A stretch of 64,000 nucleotides of DNA from Calliopsis andreniformis. Its lineage: Eukaryota > Arthropoda > Insecta > Hymenoptera > Andrenidae. The translations under genes and the position numbers were made by a program. Each line of letters opens with the position of its first letter. Within the stretch, counting starts at the first letter, position 1. Below the pieces are notes generated by a model. It did not search any database. It saw only the letters and a program-made list of their open reading frames with translations, and was not told the origin of the DNA. The stretch is taken from assembly GCF_051401765.1 (NCBI RefSeq), contig NC_135071.1, positions 20,672,961-20,736,960 of the forward strand, given 5' to 3'. Shown piece by piece: positions 38,556-51,163 of this stretch.

Positions 38556-41500
38556 TTAAGAAAGCTTCTTCTTAACAGAAACGTCATGGCTCGAGTCCAC
38601 TAGATTATACAGGTACCGTAGAATGACGATCAAGAGATAGACTGCAAGAACGCTAGCCAGGAGAAGGAACGCGAGAACGTCCAATAGCTCTATTTGCCAC
38701 CATCTCAGATCCATCGCTGGTGACCTGAGCGCATCTGCTCCGTGTCTGACAATGTATTCAGTCCAATAAATGGCAGTGTCTAAAGCGCTTAGAGGTCGGT
38801 CTAGGAACTTCCTGGATATCTTCTTCGCCGTCTCCCTGAAACAGACGACCATATTTTGTGTATTTAGGTTTCATGGTCAGTCGACTTCGCATGTTTGATT
38901 TTAAGTCGGTAATTGGGAGTTTCTAAATTTCTAAATGGATTTCTAAATCTCTTGGTCGTAGTGGCTTAAACACATTCGTGTTAGGTAGTAGTTTCTACTT
39001 AGTGGAGATGCAAAGTGGTACTAAGTGGTAATTAACGAGTGTTCTAATTGTGACTATATCTTCATGGATCATGAAAGAAGCTTAGTAATCTTGACAACTT
39101 GAAACAACTAATAATAATAGGATAATAACAGAGGTAGCGATGTAACTTTTATGCAATAGCTAGATATAGTACACATCACAATTACAACACTTTTTACATA
39201 TTTATTTGAGAAATTTACCTGTATTTAGTGTCATGCAATATGGCACGCAAAGCCTCATCCATTTTCGCCTCGGTTAGAGTGTCAACATCTAATCCTATCG
39301 CAATATTGTGTCGTGCGTAGGTGGCAATATTGATAAATTGATCAGCAAACAATGGAATACCAATCATAGGGACGCCATAATGAATCGCCTCCTGGGTTCC
39401 CATGAGACCACCGTGGGTAATGAATGCTCTTATGTTTGGGTGCTCTGCGGTAACAGATTTTTTATCATTTCAAGCTTATCTTATTAATTTGCAATAAGCT
39501 TCGCGAATTTCATTAATCCCTTCATTTTCTTTTCTGCTCATTGAATGATAAGCGGCACAAGAGGTAAAAAGCCGAGTGATCTCCATAAATCAGTCATTTT
39601 TTTCGTTTTAAATACATTTTTCGATTCTTGGAAATGGATTCTTTAGTTAATTATTCGACTTACTCAGAACTTTAACTTGGGGCATCCATGGTAAAATGTG
39701 AATATTCTTGGGTAAACCAGGTGGTAGTTCACTGGCATTCGGTATTTTCATCAGCACTCGAACTGGTGCTATCTTTCCCAGAGAATTATAAAATATGTCG
39801 AGATACTTTCTCGGGAACGATTCGATTTTCACCATCGAGCCGAAAGAGAAGAAAATGAAGCCGCTTGTGCTCTCATTCATCCATTTCTCCAAGCTCTGAA
39901 AAAAGTCACTATAGTAAGCCCAGCTTCTAAAATGAAATTTCACCTATTCTGAAAAATCGAAGGAAAATAATTACAGCAGGTAGCTGGATTCCCTCATCGT
40001 GCACGTGCAATCCTCCAACTTCGACGAGTGCAGGCGTGGTCGGTCTTATCCCGTTTAGCGACATGTGACTATTGACAAGGATCATCGAGACACTGTTCTC
40101 CAGCTCTCTGATGCTTGGCATGTTAGGGTCTACGTATTTCCTCACTAACTCAGTTTGCTCGTCCGAAGCATAATTGAAGTACAGCTTGCTGCACAGCGTG
40201 TGCAGAAAGTTGTACGTCCTTTGCCAAAAGTTCATGCGATTCGGGAAGGGAAGGAGAAGGTTCGGCACGATAGCCAAGTTTTCTGGATTGGCGATCATAT
40301 CGTTGCTCCATGGATAGATGGCCGATGAACTTACTCCTATTATTGGTACTTTCAGTACGTGACCGATGGCTGCGAAGCAGTGTGCGCCGAATATCTGAAA
40401 ACAATTGTCTGGTCACTACCCTTACGAGCATCTTTTAGAATATTATCTTTCGTCTTCTTATCGCAAGCAAAACTTAGATATTTTCTAATAGACGTTATCG
40501 CTGTAATATAGATCTTCCTGTCTGTTGCATAAACAATGATTTTTCATTTCAGCTTGCGTACAGATATTATTGTCACTTCATACTATCTATCTGCTGTTAA
40601 TATCGTCACGGCAGAGACTATAGCTAATGACGACATTGTTTTTCGCGTGCTCTGTCATCCTCTGATAAGTTCTTATCGACGGCAATTTCGTACATACTAA
40701 TCTAGAAATAATGCAAGGAATATTGTTGTGAAACAAGTGACAAGTTAAAATATATCGCACGTGGCATTCTTATCGTGAGAAAGATAAAAGTTAATCAACC
40801 AATGAAAAGGTTATGATCTTCCAACATATGCTGTAAGCACATCATTAAATGAAAAATCATTGAACTTCGAGATTAGTATTTCTTAAGTTACGTGATAATG
40901 AATATCATTAAAAATGATTTGAACTGGAAGATGAATGAAAAAGAGGCGAATCAGCATCAAAATTAGTACTTTAACGCCGTCTCTCAGAGTATAGATGTGC
41001 TCCAATTTGTCGTTGAAACGACTCCTTGTCCGTGTTTCACGATATGTATATATGACACGTGTGCGTTGTTAAGTCACGTCACAGAAAATTCTATGTATAT
41101 ATGTATATATATATAAAGTGTCCCTATTCAATTTGTCCAGCGAGAAACACGGTGAAGTGAACGTAATGACACCCTGCACATTTAGCACTTTGACTGGGGA
41201 AGCTGTAGACTTTGAGAAAAAATTCTCGTGCAGCTTTTTCGGTGAATATTTTATATCGTGAATTTTTTCTGATCCACAAATACGTTAACAAACAATTTTT
41301 TCTACATTCTGTTGGTGAACTTGATTAACTCAAATTTTCTTATACTGAACTGATAGTGACAGTGGCAGTCTAAACATAAACCTCACACATAAGAAGCAAT
41401 AATAGCAATGTGTATTTCGAAGCGTAAGACTATTCCGGCGAGCAGCCAAGTATTCACTTTAAATTAAACAACCGCGTACTTGAGAAATAAAATTCTCATC

Positions 41501-41991
41501 TATTTCCATGGAACGATTATGAATTTATCATTTATCATTCAATTTATTGATTTATTGGACCACAAGTCTATTGAGAGAAGAATCAGTACCTCAATCAGAA
41601 TCACATCATAAGGTGGATCTTTAGGTGGATTCCGTAGCAGCTCTTGCATCTCTGGGTGAGCTAGATGCTCGCAAATATCGTTTCCTGCCATCGTAGCTAC
41701 AGCATAGGCTACCGATTTTCCTACCATCGCATGCATACCATCGTATGTCATATTATTTATAAACTGTACAGGTGTCTTGATCGTAATCAGATCTGTATAA
41801 TTCGGGTGAGGTTTCTTCAGTGGAAATGTGCTTATCACGTCCACTTGGTGGCCTTTCCTAGCCAGGCCCTTCATTAGATGCTCGAACATTATAAAATGAC
41901 TCTTTCCTTGGAAAGGAAATACGCCCAGTATTCGATATCCCTGACACACTGACAGTGCTACACAGAGAAGGATCACGCGTAGCACCCTCAT
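38556..41991 (-). CDS. UDP-glycosyltransferase, fourth locus of the array (519 aa)
   Basis: Exons: 41590-41991, 39975-40394, 39664-39895, 39219-39444, 38556-38835, giving 519 residues. Signal peptide 1-18, GVFPFQGKSHF with catalytic His 32, UGT signature from FITHGG (359) to ADQ (387), membrane helix near the C-terminus (LDVLAFLLLASVLAVYLLIV) and tail ending KKLS, a KKXX ER signal. Intron phases are the same as in the other copies. The first intron is 1195 bp, much longer than in its neighbours (100-378 bp), and contains an AT dinucleotide tract near 41090-41115 but no recognisable element. It is expected to be a microsomal glycosyltransferase for small acceptors. Its closest relationship within the array is unclear by eye; with the gene at 33167-35219 it lacks the DLTGT segment typical of the three loci at 44-53 kb. 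Confidence 0.95.
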
Positions 41992-43994
41992 CTTCGAATC
42001 TACCTTTTCACTATATTTTTAATTTAACATGGGCCAAATACACCGTTACAAACGCACAGAGTCACGGTTCTATCTCTCTTAATTTCCAGAACGTTGTTAA
42101 TTTCCAAAAGAGGAAACGTTCATCCAGATAGATCCCGAGTTCTTCGTTAGGGGAGTGATCGATGTTCTTATCGCAGAATCGACGACTTGCTCTACACTGT
42201 TCAACTGATTTAGCTCTGAACAACTTCCAGGTCTCTGTTCGACTGGTGGTCAACGGAATCTTTCTGCTATGTTACGAAGTACTTCGAGTCTCACAGTCAC
42301 ATTGAGCATAGAGCTACTCAGAGTTTTCTAGATAAATTTGCCCTTCCCGTACTTGATCCGATGATAGGCTACCCGCTCGGACGATATGTAGCGACTAGTC
42401 ACAGCAACGTTCATTCGTATCGTTGAACGTTTGATACTCCCTGTCAGTGGCAAGCACTAATGAATGGATACTCTGCCTTCGTTCTTTGAGATTCGATGTT
42501 CTCTAGATATAGCTATCGAAACGCTTATATCGGTGGATCGAGTCTGACTATCGTGTTTCAACATTTCCTAGACGTTTATGTGACGTTTTGGATGGCATTA
42601 CTTGCGAACTTGCAGTACAGCATTAAGCTACGCTGTACCTATGTGTTTAAGTTGCCTGACGAGTATGAAAAGCGATTTCATAAATATTGGTTTCAGGCCA
42701 AAATGCGATGAAATGTTGTAATCATTTTTCCGGAATACTGGCTGTGAATCGTGAATACAATTCTGTTTAGTAAATAATCTGGTTCGGTGTTTATTGTTCC
42801 TGTTTGTACACGTTCCCAGTATATGAGTTTGTCCACAGAGCTTGTGACGTTCAGGAAAAGCAAAATGTACACACATGGCCAATGAATTATGCTAATTTTC
42901 ACTTCCCTCATCCTTTGCCCCTCAAAGTCAATCTACCCTGCAATTTCGAATCAGTTGCGTTTTGGACTCCAGACCAGTCGGTTGTAGTCTAAAGTGTTTA
43001 AGGTCTTTTGAGACTAAGGGTAGCAGAGTGGTAGTGTCATCGTGAATAGTCAGTGTTTTACACGTTAACTACAGTTGCACTTGTACTACACAACCGAGGG
43101 TTTTAATAGAAGGTAGGAAGGTAAACGGGAAAATAAGTTGTTCTCAAAATTCAGAAGTAGATAATCTTTTAATGAGAGTGAAGTAGTTGCAATTTCGAGA
43201 GCGCTTGTCGACGGGGAATTTAGCAGAGAATATTTTTTATTGTACTTTAATTATCGATATGCTCGCTGTTTCTTTCAGTATTTCAGTATTAAATAGAATA
43301 TTTAAGCATTTCAAACGAAGAACCCTACAACCTCACACGAATTTCTCTGAATTGAATCTACAGAATTAATGACTTCAGAAATTCCTCCGATTCTCATTAT
43401 CTGTCGCTTTTTAATAATCCCGCCTTCTATTTCCAATTAAGAGAGTCGCATCAACGGTTTTAAGTCGTAAAAGCTCTTATCGGCCACTTTTATTTCGCTT
43501 CGATATTTCGATCGAACATAGCAAGGGGAGAGGAACGTTTTCTCCCTTGTTTTAATCAAACCCCCTTAAATCTTTTCGCTTAATAATCGATAGAAACGTG
43601 TCGATTACTATTTTAAATGTGAAGCAGCTGAAAGGCTTACGAGAAGGGTTTGATTTATGAGAGTCAAAGCGTGAAAGTTTCTGTTTCCACTGACAAAAAG
43701 TTCTCTTCCCTGAATCTTTCCTATTCTTTCGCTGAATTTTGAAATGGAAAATTATATTTCCATGTTAAGCTATTTACATACACTTTTTGCAGTAATTATC
43801 TATTTGCTAAATATAAATAAAAACATATAAATATGTATACAAATGAACACATACAATCACCGGACAGACTTTTGCAGATGAAACAGAAAATTGAAAATAG
43901 AAGTCTTTGCTTTTTGACGATAGCTTTCTCCTCATCAAATATGTACCTCGAAAGCGACACAGCTGTTGAATTACCTAATTATTTCTCATTCGCT
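41992..43994. other. intergenic region between UGT genes
   Basis: 2 kb without recognisable exon or repeat. Short open frames at 42496-42992 and 43187-43369 are not protein-like. Confidence 0.4.
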
Positions 43995-46297
43995 TCACTC
44001 CAATTTCTTTTTGTACTTAGCACTATCCCCACGAATTTGCTTAAGTACCATTTTAATTAACACTATTAATAAACCGATGGCGAATGCAGCACAGGCTATT
44101 AGGAAAACTATAACATCGACTAAACACGCTTTCCACCATGGCATATCTACGAGTGGTGACCTCAAAACATCTGGTCCATATTTAATAACGTATTCAATCC
44201 AGAAGATGGCGGTATCCAGTGGGGCCAGTGGTCGATCCCTAAACAACCTGGACATCTTTTTCGCAGATTCCCTGGAAAATAAAATAGTTTTAAAATACTC
44301 TTCACGATACAAATTAAAATAGTGGTTTGTTCAGGTCTAGAGAGGAGGCATCATTTCAGAGGATTTGTTCTTCTTTGAAATGCACGAATATTGTAGTGGA
44401 ATTTGGATTAATAAAAAAAAAGAGTACTTACTTATATTGCGGATTGTGTAAGACAGCATTCAGCGCAGCATCCATAGTTTGTTCATTAATATTGTCGATG
44501 TTTAGTAAGTACGCCATTTTTCTTCGAACCAAAATTTGCATATTTCTAGGTTGGTCTGCGAAGACTGGTATTCCTATTATAGGAACACCATAGTAGATAG
44601 CTTCTTGGGTTCCCATGAGACCACCGTGCGTTATGAACACACGAGTGTTTTTATGGCCTGCGAGAATTCATAAGATTCTTTCTTCATATGTTTTTTCGTG
44701 TCTTTTAGGATTAGTGTTTGCATGTAGGAACTTAGTTATTTACGTACCCAGTACTACTAACTGCGGTATCCAGGATGACGTAATCATGTTCTGAGGCATG
44801 CCAGGTGGTAATTTGGCAGGGTTGGCAGACTTCATCAACACTTTGATTGGTGCAAGCTTCGCGAACGATGAGTATAAACCTAGAATCGTTTTATTTGGCA
44901 ATGTCTCAATGTTCATCATCGAACCCAGGGTAAAGTACACCAGTCCATGATCTGCAGAATCCAACCAATTCTGCAACTCCTAATTTACAAAACAAGAACG
45001 ATAATATATTTAGTGCTTTTCCTATTCTTCTTGTTCAAAACGTATATACATGTATTATATTAGAAATTAAGTATTTTGAACTCACTGGATCTAGTTTCGT
45101 TTCAGTTTCAGGCTGGATATGCAACCCAGCGACTTCTACAATGCCTGGTACCATTGGTCTACTTCCATACAAACTATGGTGTCCATTTGTCAGAGTTAAA
45201 GATACTTTTCTTTCCAATTCTCGAACGTCGGGTATATCCTGACCCAGATATTTTCTCATGATCTCAGTCTGTCGATTCGTGTAATAATAAAAGAATTGTA
45301 TTTCCCTGTTGATCAGCACGAAATTCCACAAACGATCGAAAAAAGTGTCCAGCGTGGATTTTGGGAACGGCATTCCTGGGATGAACGCGTAATTTAGGGG
45401 GCTGCCCATAAAATCATGAATAACAGATTTGTCTATATTGGTCACTATGATCGCCACTGGCACTTTCAGGAATGGACCGAATCCCAAGTTGCAAGCTGAC
45501 CCAAAGTACTGAAACCAAAACGGGTTACTTTAGTTGCTGGATATTAGGTTTCACTGGTAACCTAGAGTTTGATGATAATTTTCTTCGTCATGAGCCAGGA
45601 CATTTAATAGCAATTTTGGGAAAATTCAGATTTTGCTTTTCGAACTATTACGATATCAGATTTTTATTATTTATTTGTGGATAAAGAGTTTAATGCTTTA
45701 TTCGTGTCTAAAATTGATACTATCCATTGCAAAGATAAGATGATGTAACAGGTAAGTTTGAGTGTAAGCGAAAGCATTAAGATAAGATAGCTTTTTACGC
45801 AAATTTGGATGTTAATTACATTTGAAAACTTTTATTTTTACATATTTAAAAATTTGAAATTATGAAATTTTAAATAGTAGAATTACCTCAGTTATTACAA
45901 GATCGTACGGTGGATCGTTGGGAGGGTTTCTAATAAACTTCATCATTTTTTCGTGGCCCATTATTTCACAAATCTCGTTGCCGAATGTCGTAGAAAGGAC
46001 ATAGACTCCGTCCACCGCGAATTCCTTTCCGTATTTTACCGTAACGTTGTTCACAATTTTCCGCCGAGTTCCGGTTAAGTCGACGATGTCTGTGTAATTA
46101 GCGATCGGTTCTTTTCTTGGATAGTGGCTGATCATGTCGATTTGGTGTCCCTTTTTCGCTAATCCTTGACACAGAACTTCGGGCATCAGGAAATGACTCT
46201 TTCCTTCGTACGGAAAGAAACAGAGGATTCTGTAAGCCTCAATGGATGGCGTGCAAAAAACGAACGCCAGAAGGATCAATATGTTTAGGGATTTCAT
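43995..46297 (-). CDS. UDP-glycosyltransferase, third locus of the array (522 aa)
   Basis: Exons: 45887-46297, 45086-45508, 44748-44979, 44432-44657, 43995-44271, giving 522 residues. Signal peptide 1-21, FFPYEGKSHF with catalytic His 35, NYTDIVDLTGT motif at about 70-80, UGT signature FITHGG (363) to ADQ (391), C-terminal membrane helix and KKLE tail (KKXX). N-terminal acceptor-domain phrases such as YRILCFFP, MISHYP and IANYTDI are shared with the loci at 48.7-50.9 and 51.2-53.3 kb. These three therefore form the more recently duplicated subgroup. Function is inferred from the family: conjugation of small molecules in the ER lumen. Confidence 0.95.
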
Positions 46298-47918
46298 CTT
46301 TTTTTCTTCTCTTGGTATCTGTAAAAATCACTTTTTAATTTGATTTTTATTTGGTCCAAATTTTGAAGAAAACAGTTTATCGATACGATTTAAGTTGTTT
46401 CGAATTTCTGTTATTAAGCCACGAAAGATATCACATTTCAAATTCACGTTCTGAGGAAATTCACCTTTGCTATCGCACAAGCAGATGCTCACAATTCACG
46501 AAACGTACTGATGATTTCGACACAAATCTGGCAGGAATTGTTAATCAGGCAAATACTCTTACGTATTCTCCAATGATCGAATTCCACTTTTTATCAAAGA
46601 GACGATAATGATCTACTGTCTGGGGACTGAACGACGACGCGAGTCGTACAATCAGGGCAAGTAGAACATTCACAATACAATTTTTGATGTTTGCCCTTAC
46701 GAAACTCCGCCAAAAAACATATTTCAGACGATTAGATAACGAATAATCAGACAGACGAGATTTACTTTTTATTTTACTACTGTAAATAGGCATTTGTGGT
46801 GTTATGCTAAATTGGGTGCTCGAATAATTGCTTAAAGTGGTCCATGTTCATAGCCTTTTCATTTTCAATTATCTTCTTCTTTACGAATAACGCGAAGGGT
46901 TTAATTAAGTTGAAGCAAACTTTAAAATTGCAGTTGTCAACGGCGGAAGTTTCTTAAGTTATGCAACACACTGTGCAAATATTATAACTCTTCTTGAATC
47001 ATGCATGTGCTATGGCCACACAGGAAACGCGATGTAAATGATATTAGTTCAAATTAATTAAAGATTAATATTATTAAACATTGACAGATTTTCTCCTAAA
47101 CAAAGAATAGAAAACAGGTGATCAGCAGAATTCACTTCTTGACCGTGAATCGTGTCAGTAGTAATTTACTCATTTACGTAATACCAATTGGTGGTTATAC
47201 AATGCTTGTCTTTTGAACTGCACTTACATGCATTGCTTGTCTAAGAGAGCTAAAGAACAAGATACAATATTTCAAACATATGTACATTTTCTTGAAAATA
47301 TTTCCACATTTTTTTTATGAGATAAAATTCGTTAACATTACATTTTTTCGTCTCTATGAATTCTGTTTTTCGCCTCGTTAAAATATTTTCGCAGTACGTT
47401 GTTAGGACAGAACAAGGCAGAAGGGCTTAAAAAAAAAAGAACTAGATGTAGATCGGAATCTTCTCTTCGTGTGATTTTGGAGCAAGTGAAACTCTCTCGC
47501 TGTTCAAACAGCTCTCGTAAATAATATTTTTCACTTCGTTCAGGTTAATGGAAATATTTCGAATGGCAGAAGTTTTACGGATGCCATAATACGCGCTAAC
47601 CCAAGTTTTAAAGACATTAGAGCACTGTAAGTTCTTACCTGACTTCAAAACTTCAATAACTCTCCGAGAAATTGTCAAACGGTTATGTATTTTAATAGCA
47701 TTCAGTTGGCTGACTCTTCGGTTAATCTTTCTTGAACTCCTGATGACTTGTTAAGGTAATTAAAACCATCATTCCATCGTCGACATCTTATTTCGATCTT
47801 GATCTACTTCTCTTTATAAGTGGCCGTATCGTTCCCTGAAGATTCCCCTTGTTGCTAATTTTGCAAAAGAATAAGCCACAAATCTTATATAGGTACTGTA
47901 CAAAAAAATTATGATATA
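46298..47918. other. intergenic region
   Basis: No gene or further UGT fragment found. This is where the missing end of the neighbouring UGT pseudogene would be expected if the foldback element had simply inserted into it. The sequence left of 47919 shows no UGT similarity. Confidence 0.45.
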
Positions 47919-48662
47919 GAAAAATTTTGGGCAAAAATTAGTCAACTTTGACGCAGGATAACTGCGCGAAAAATAGTCGCAGAATCATAATCTTTTTTTT
48001 AAATTGAAGCCTGGAATCTGTACTTTAAGATACTGTATCTAGATTTTAAGTCTAATGTAGTTCTATCAGTGGAACCCCTTAAATTGTGAAGGCATGTTTG
48101 TCATATTGAAAATTGCAAACTTTGTCGAGATGTACAGACTTGCCAGAATTTTTTTCGCGGATGCCACTTACAGCACCATAAAGCTCGAACCTTCCTCTTT
48201 AATTTAAAAAAAAATTCAACTTGCTGCGATTTTTTTTGGCAAAGTTACAGCATTTTAAAGTAGACCTTGCATTTTTACAGTACATCGGATAGAGTCAATA
48301 TACCACAAAATGCAAGGTCTACTTTAAAGTGCTGTAACTTTGTGAAAAAAAATCGCAGTGACTTGAATTTTTTTTTAAATTAAAGAGGAAGGTTCAATCT
48401 TTGAGGTTCTGTAAGTGGCATCTGCAAAAAAAATTCTAGCAAGTCTGTACATCTCGACAAAGTTTGCAATTTTCAATATGACAAACATGCCTTCAAATTT
48501 AAGGGGTTACACTGATAGGACTACATTAAACATAAAATCTAGATAGAGTATCTTAAAGTACAGATTCCAGGCTTTAATTTAAAAAAAAGATCATGATTCT
48601 GCGACTATTTTTCGCGCAGTTATCCTATGTCAAAGTTTACCAATTTTTGCCCAAAATTTTTC
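47919..48662. mobile_element. 744-bp foldback (near-palindromic) element
   Basis: Two arms of roughly 355 bp are reverse complements at about 93 percent identity by eye, separated by a loop of about 30 bases (48276-48306). Both ends begin GAAAAATTTTGGGCAAAAATT reading inward. Shared internal phrases include GATAACTGCGCGAAAAATAG and TTGTCGAGATGTACAGACTT. There is no coding frame. The arms differ by scattered substitutions, so this is not an identical snap-back artefact. No target-site duplication was found. A diverged relative lies at 18930-19465. The right end abuts the truncated last exon of a UGT pseudogene. Confidence 0.85.
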
Positions 48663-50865
48663 AATTCAGTACACAGCAGTGTCCATTGCATTCATAGGCA
48701 GATCGCGAAACAATTTTGATGCTTTCCTCGTGGATACCCTGAAAAATTGAAGCAAAGCTCTGAGTAAGGTATCTATTTTAAAACCCTCTCCAGCTGTCTG
48801 GTTTTTTGTGGGCTTTGAGACTATTTTAAAAAAGAAACTCATTGTGAAGTAGTTGCACAATGTCCTTTGTGGAAGAAAAAAAGTTTTTGATAAAAAGTAT
48901 AATGTGCGTTCCTAACAACTTTAGCACAGTCGTGTTCCTCTACATTGTTCATAGTATACTGAAAAATTCAAATGTCTCGAGGTCAGTAAATATAGCAACG
49001 TTTTTCATAACGAAGGCAAAAAATACTGTTTTCTAAAACATCACATGCTCGTAAAATATTTCGAACAAGCTTCGAATCCAAAGAACGAAAATTGAAGTTA
49101 ACATGAAAAAGGGGAAATCGAAGGGTCCCTCACTTGTACTTGGGGTCATGCAATAAAGCGTCAAGCGCAGCGTCCATGGAGCTCAGAGTGATGTTATCGA
49201 CGTGTATCAGAATAGCCATATTCTTCTGCACCAAGATGTTCACGTTCTTCGCCTGGTCCCCGAACATAGATATTCCTATCATGGGCACGCCATAATATAT
49301 CGCTTCTTGGATTCCCCTAAAGGCCACCGTGGGTTATGAATATTCTCGTATTTTTATGTCGTGTGAGAAATACATGTCACAAGCTTTTTTAATGTAGTTC
49401 GTTGCGGCTCGTAATTATGCAAGGATGGCTTAATAATGTCTACTAAAACGAATGCTATGTCCGCTTTGAAATTCGTATTTATTTCTTAATCTTATCTAAT
49501 ATGTGCAACTAAACAACAGTTGTGGAAAGGAATACTAGGATGTGCGCATACGGAATCGCAAGTTGTAAATTATATATTCTAATCGAAATGCAGTTTCGAA
49601 GAAAAGTGTAGGAAAAATGAAGGGAAAAATAGGTGAATTCTTAGCATATTCAGCACTGCGGTCGGAGGCATCCAAGGCAACGAAAGTACATTCCCAGAAA
49701 GACCAGGTGGCAATTTCTACAAGTTGGCGCGCCTCATTAAAACTTTAACTGGCGCCATTTTCGCATACGACGCGTACAGATCCAAGATCCTATCCTCTGG
49801 AAGCGTTTCGACGTTTATCAGTGATCCCATGCTGAAATACGACACTCCATGGTCCGCTGAATCTAGCTATGCCTCTAATTCCTAAACCGTGAAATTCAAG
49901 AGACACAGATTTCAGAGGTTGTCACGTGTAAATGAAAAACGATGCTCGAAACTTACTGGGCTTAATGTAGATTGGTCGAACTCGACGTGTAACCCCCCAA
50001 CCTCGACCACAGCTGGAGTAATTGGTCTAATTCCATGAAAACTATGGTGCCCATTTATGAGAGCCAACGACACGTTGTTCTCCAGTTCCCTAACATCTGG
50101 TAAATCTCGAGCCAGATATTTTCTCGTCACCTCGGTCTGGTCGGACGTGTAATAACGAAGACGCTGCATCTCCTTGGAATTGATTAGAAAGTTCCATGGA
50201 CGATCGAAGAACGTGGTTATGGTAGCTTTCACGTAGTAAGCTCTCGAAAATAAAGCATAGTTTATGGTTGTCCATGAAGCTACTGGCATAAGGTGCATCC
50301 AGGGAAGATAGTAGGCCAAAGCCAAGATAGCATGGCGAGCCAAAGTACTGTAAACGAGGGAAAAGAAGGCTACGTGAAGCGTAAGTAATGAAGTTGAAGA
50401 TAAATGAGTGGAGCCATGACCAGACGACGCCAGCTAAGCGTTAAGTCGCGCGTGTTTACCTCAGCGATTACGAGGTTGTAAGGTGGATCATTTGGCGGGT
50501 TCCTAATAAACTTTTGCATCCTCTTGCTGGCCACTAAATCGCACAACCTGCCACCGAATTCTGTCGCGATATAATAGGTCGTTGCTTCGTTCGAAGGGCT
50601 TTCCCTTCCTTGATAGAAATGCTGTTAACGACGCTTTTCCACGTTCCGCTTAAATCGACGATGTCCGTGTAATTGGTGATCGATTTCTTGGTGGGGAAGT
50701 GGCTGATCATGTCGATCCGATGTCCCCTTTTCGCTAATCCCTTACACAGAGCCTTGAACATCCTGAAGTGACTCCTTCCATTGAAGGGGAAGAGGCAAAG
50801 AATCTTGTAACTTGTGATCGATAACACAAAAACGGTGGATATTAAGAGAAAAACATCGCCATACT
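48663..50865 (-). pseudogene. UDP-glycosyltransferase pseudogene, second locus of the array
   Basis: Remnant exons: 50460 to about 50865, 49957-50347, 49650-49881, 49134 to about 49361, 48663-48738. Lesions seen directly: the signal-peptide frame has no ATG and follows a TAG; exon 1 changes frame after KEGK; exon 2 is 391 bp instead of 423 and changes frame; exon 3 keeps the family length of 232 bp but has two in-frame TAG codons, and its donor GT has become AT; the exon 4 acceptor AG is missing and a frameshift follows ITHGGL; exon 5 stops after DTAVY at the foldback element, losing the membrane anchor and KKXX tail. The surviving sequence is closest to the genes at 43995-46297 and 51164-53269. 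No functional enzyme can be made. Confidence 0.93.
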
Positions 50866-51113
50866 AAACTCGAGTACTAAACAGTGCAAACATGGAACTG
50901 ATTATGCTCTCTATGCCACTGACTTATATCTCTTGGTGGGAAGGAAAGTAATCTGTTACACAATATACATATGTATATGTTACATGTTACTTCTTAAGAA
51001 ACAATATCTTCGACTTGAAAAATAACTTTGTATTCTTCGTAAAGTTAAGAAATTCGTAATTCAGATCTCGGGATTCGGAAATTAAGTATAACCGTTTCTT
51101 TAATCTAAAATTG

Positions 51114-51119
51114 TTTATT
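51114..51119 (-). terminator. poly(A) signal AATAAA
   Basis: AATAAA on the minus strand about 45 bases after the stop codon of the UGT gene ending at 51164. The distance is typical for a short 3' UTR. Confidence 0.5.
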
Positions 51120-51163
51120 TTATAATTACAATGTCAAGGCACTTATTTAAATACTTTTATATA

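Noticed and set aside
46298..47918. Search for the missing end of the UGT pseudogene to the left of the foldback element
   Set aside because: No sequence resembling the rest of exon 5 (membrane helix and lysine tail) was found on the minus strand.
47919..48662. Palindrome as a snap-back sequencing or assembly artefact
   Set aside because: The arms differ by scattered substitutions and small indels and there is a distinct loop; an artefact would give identical arms.
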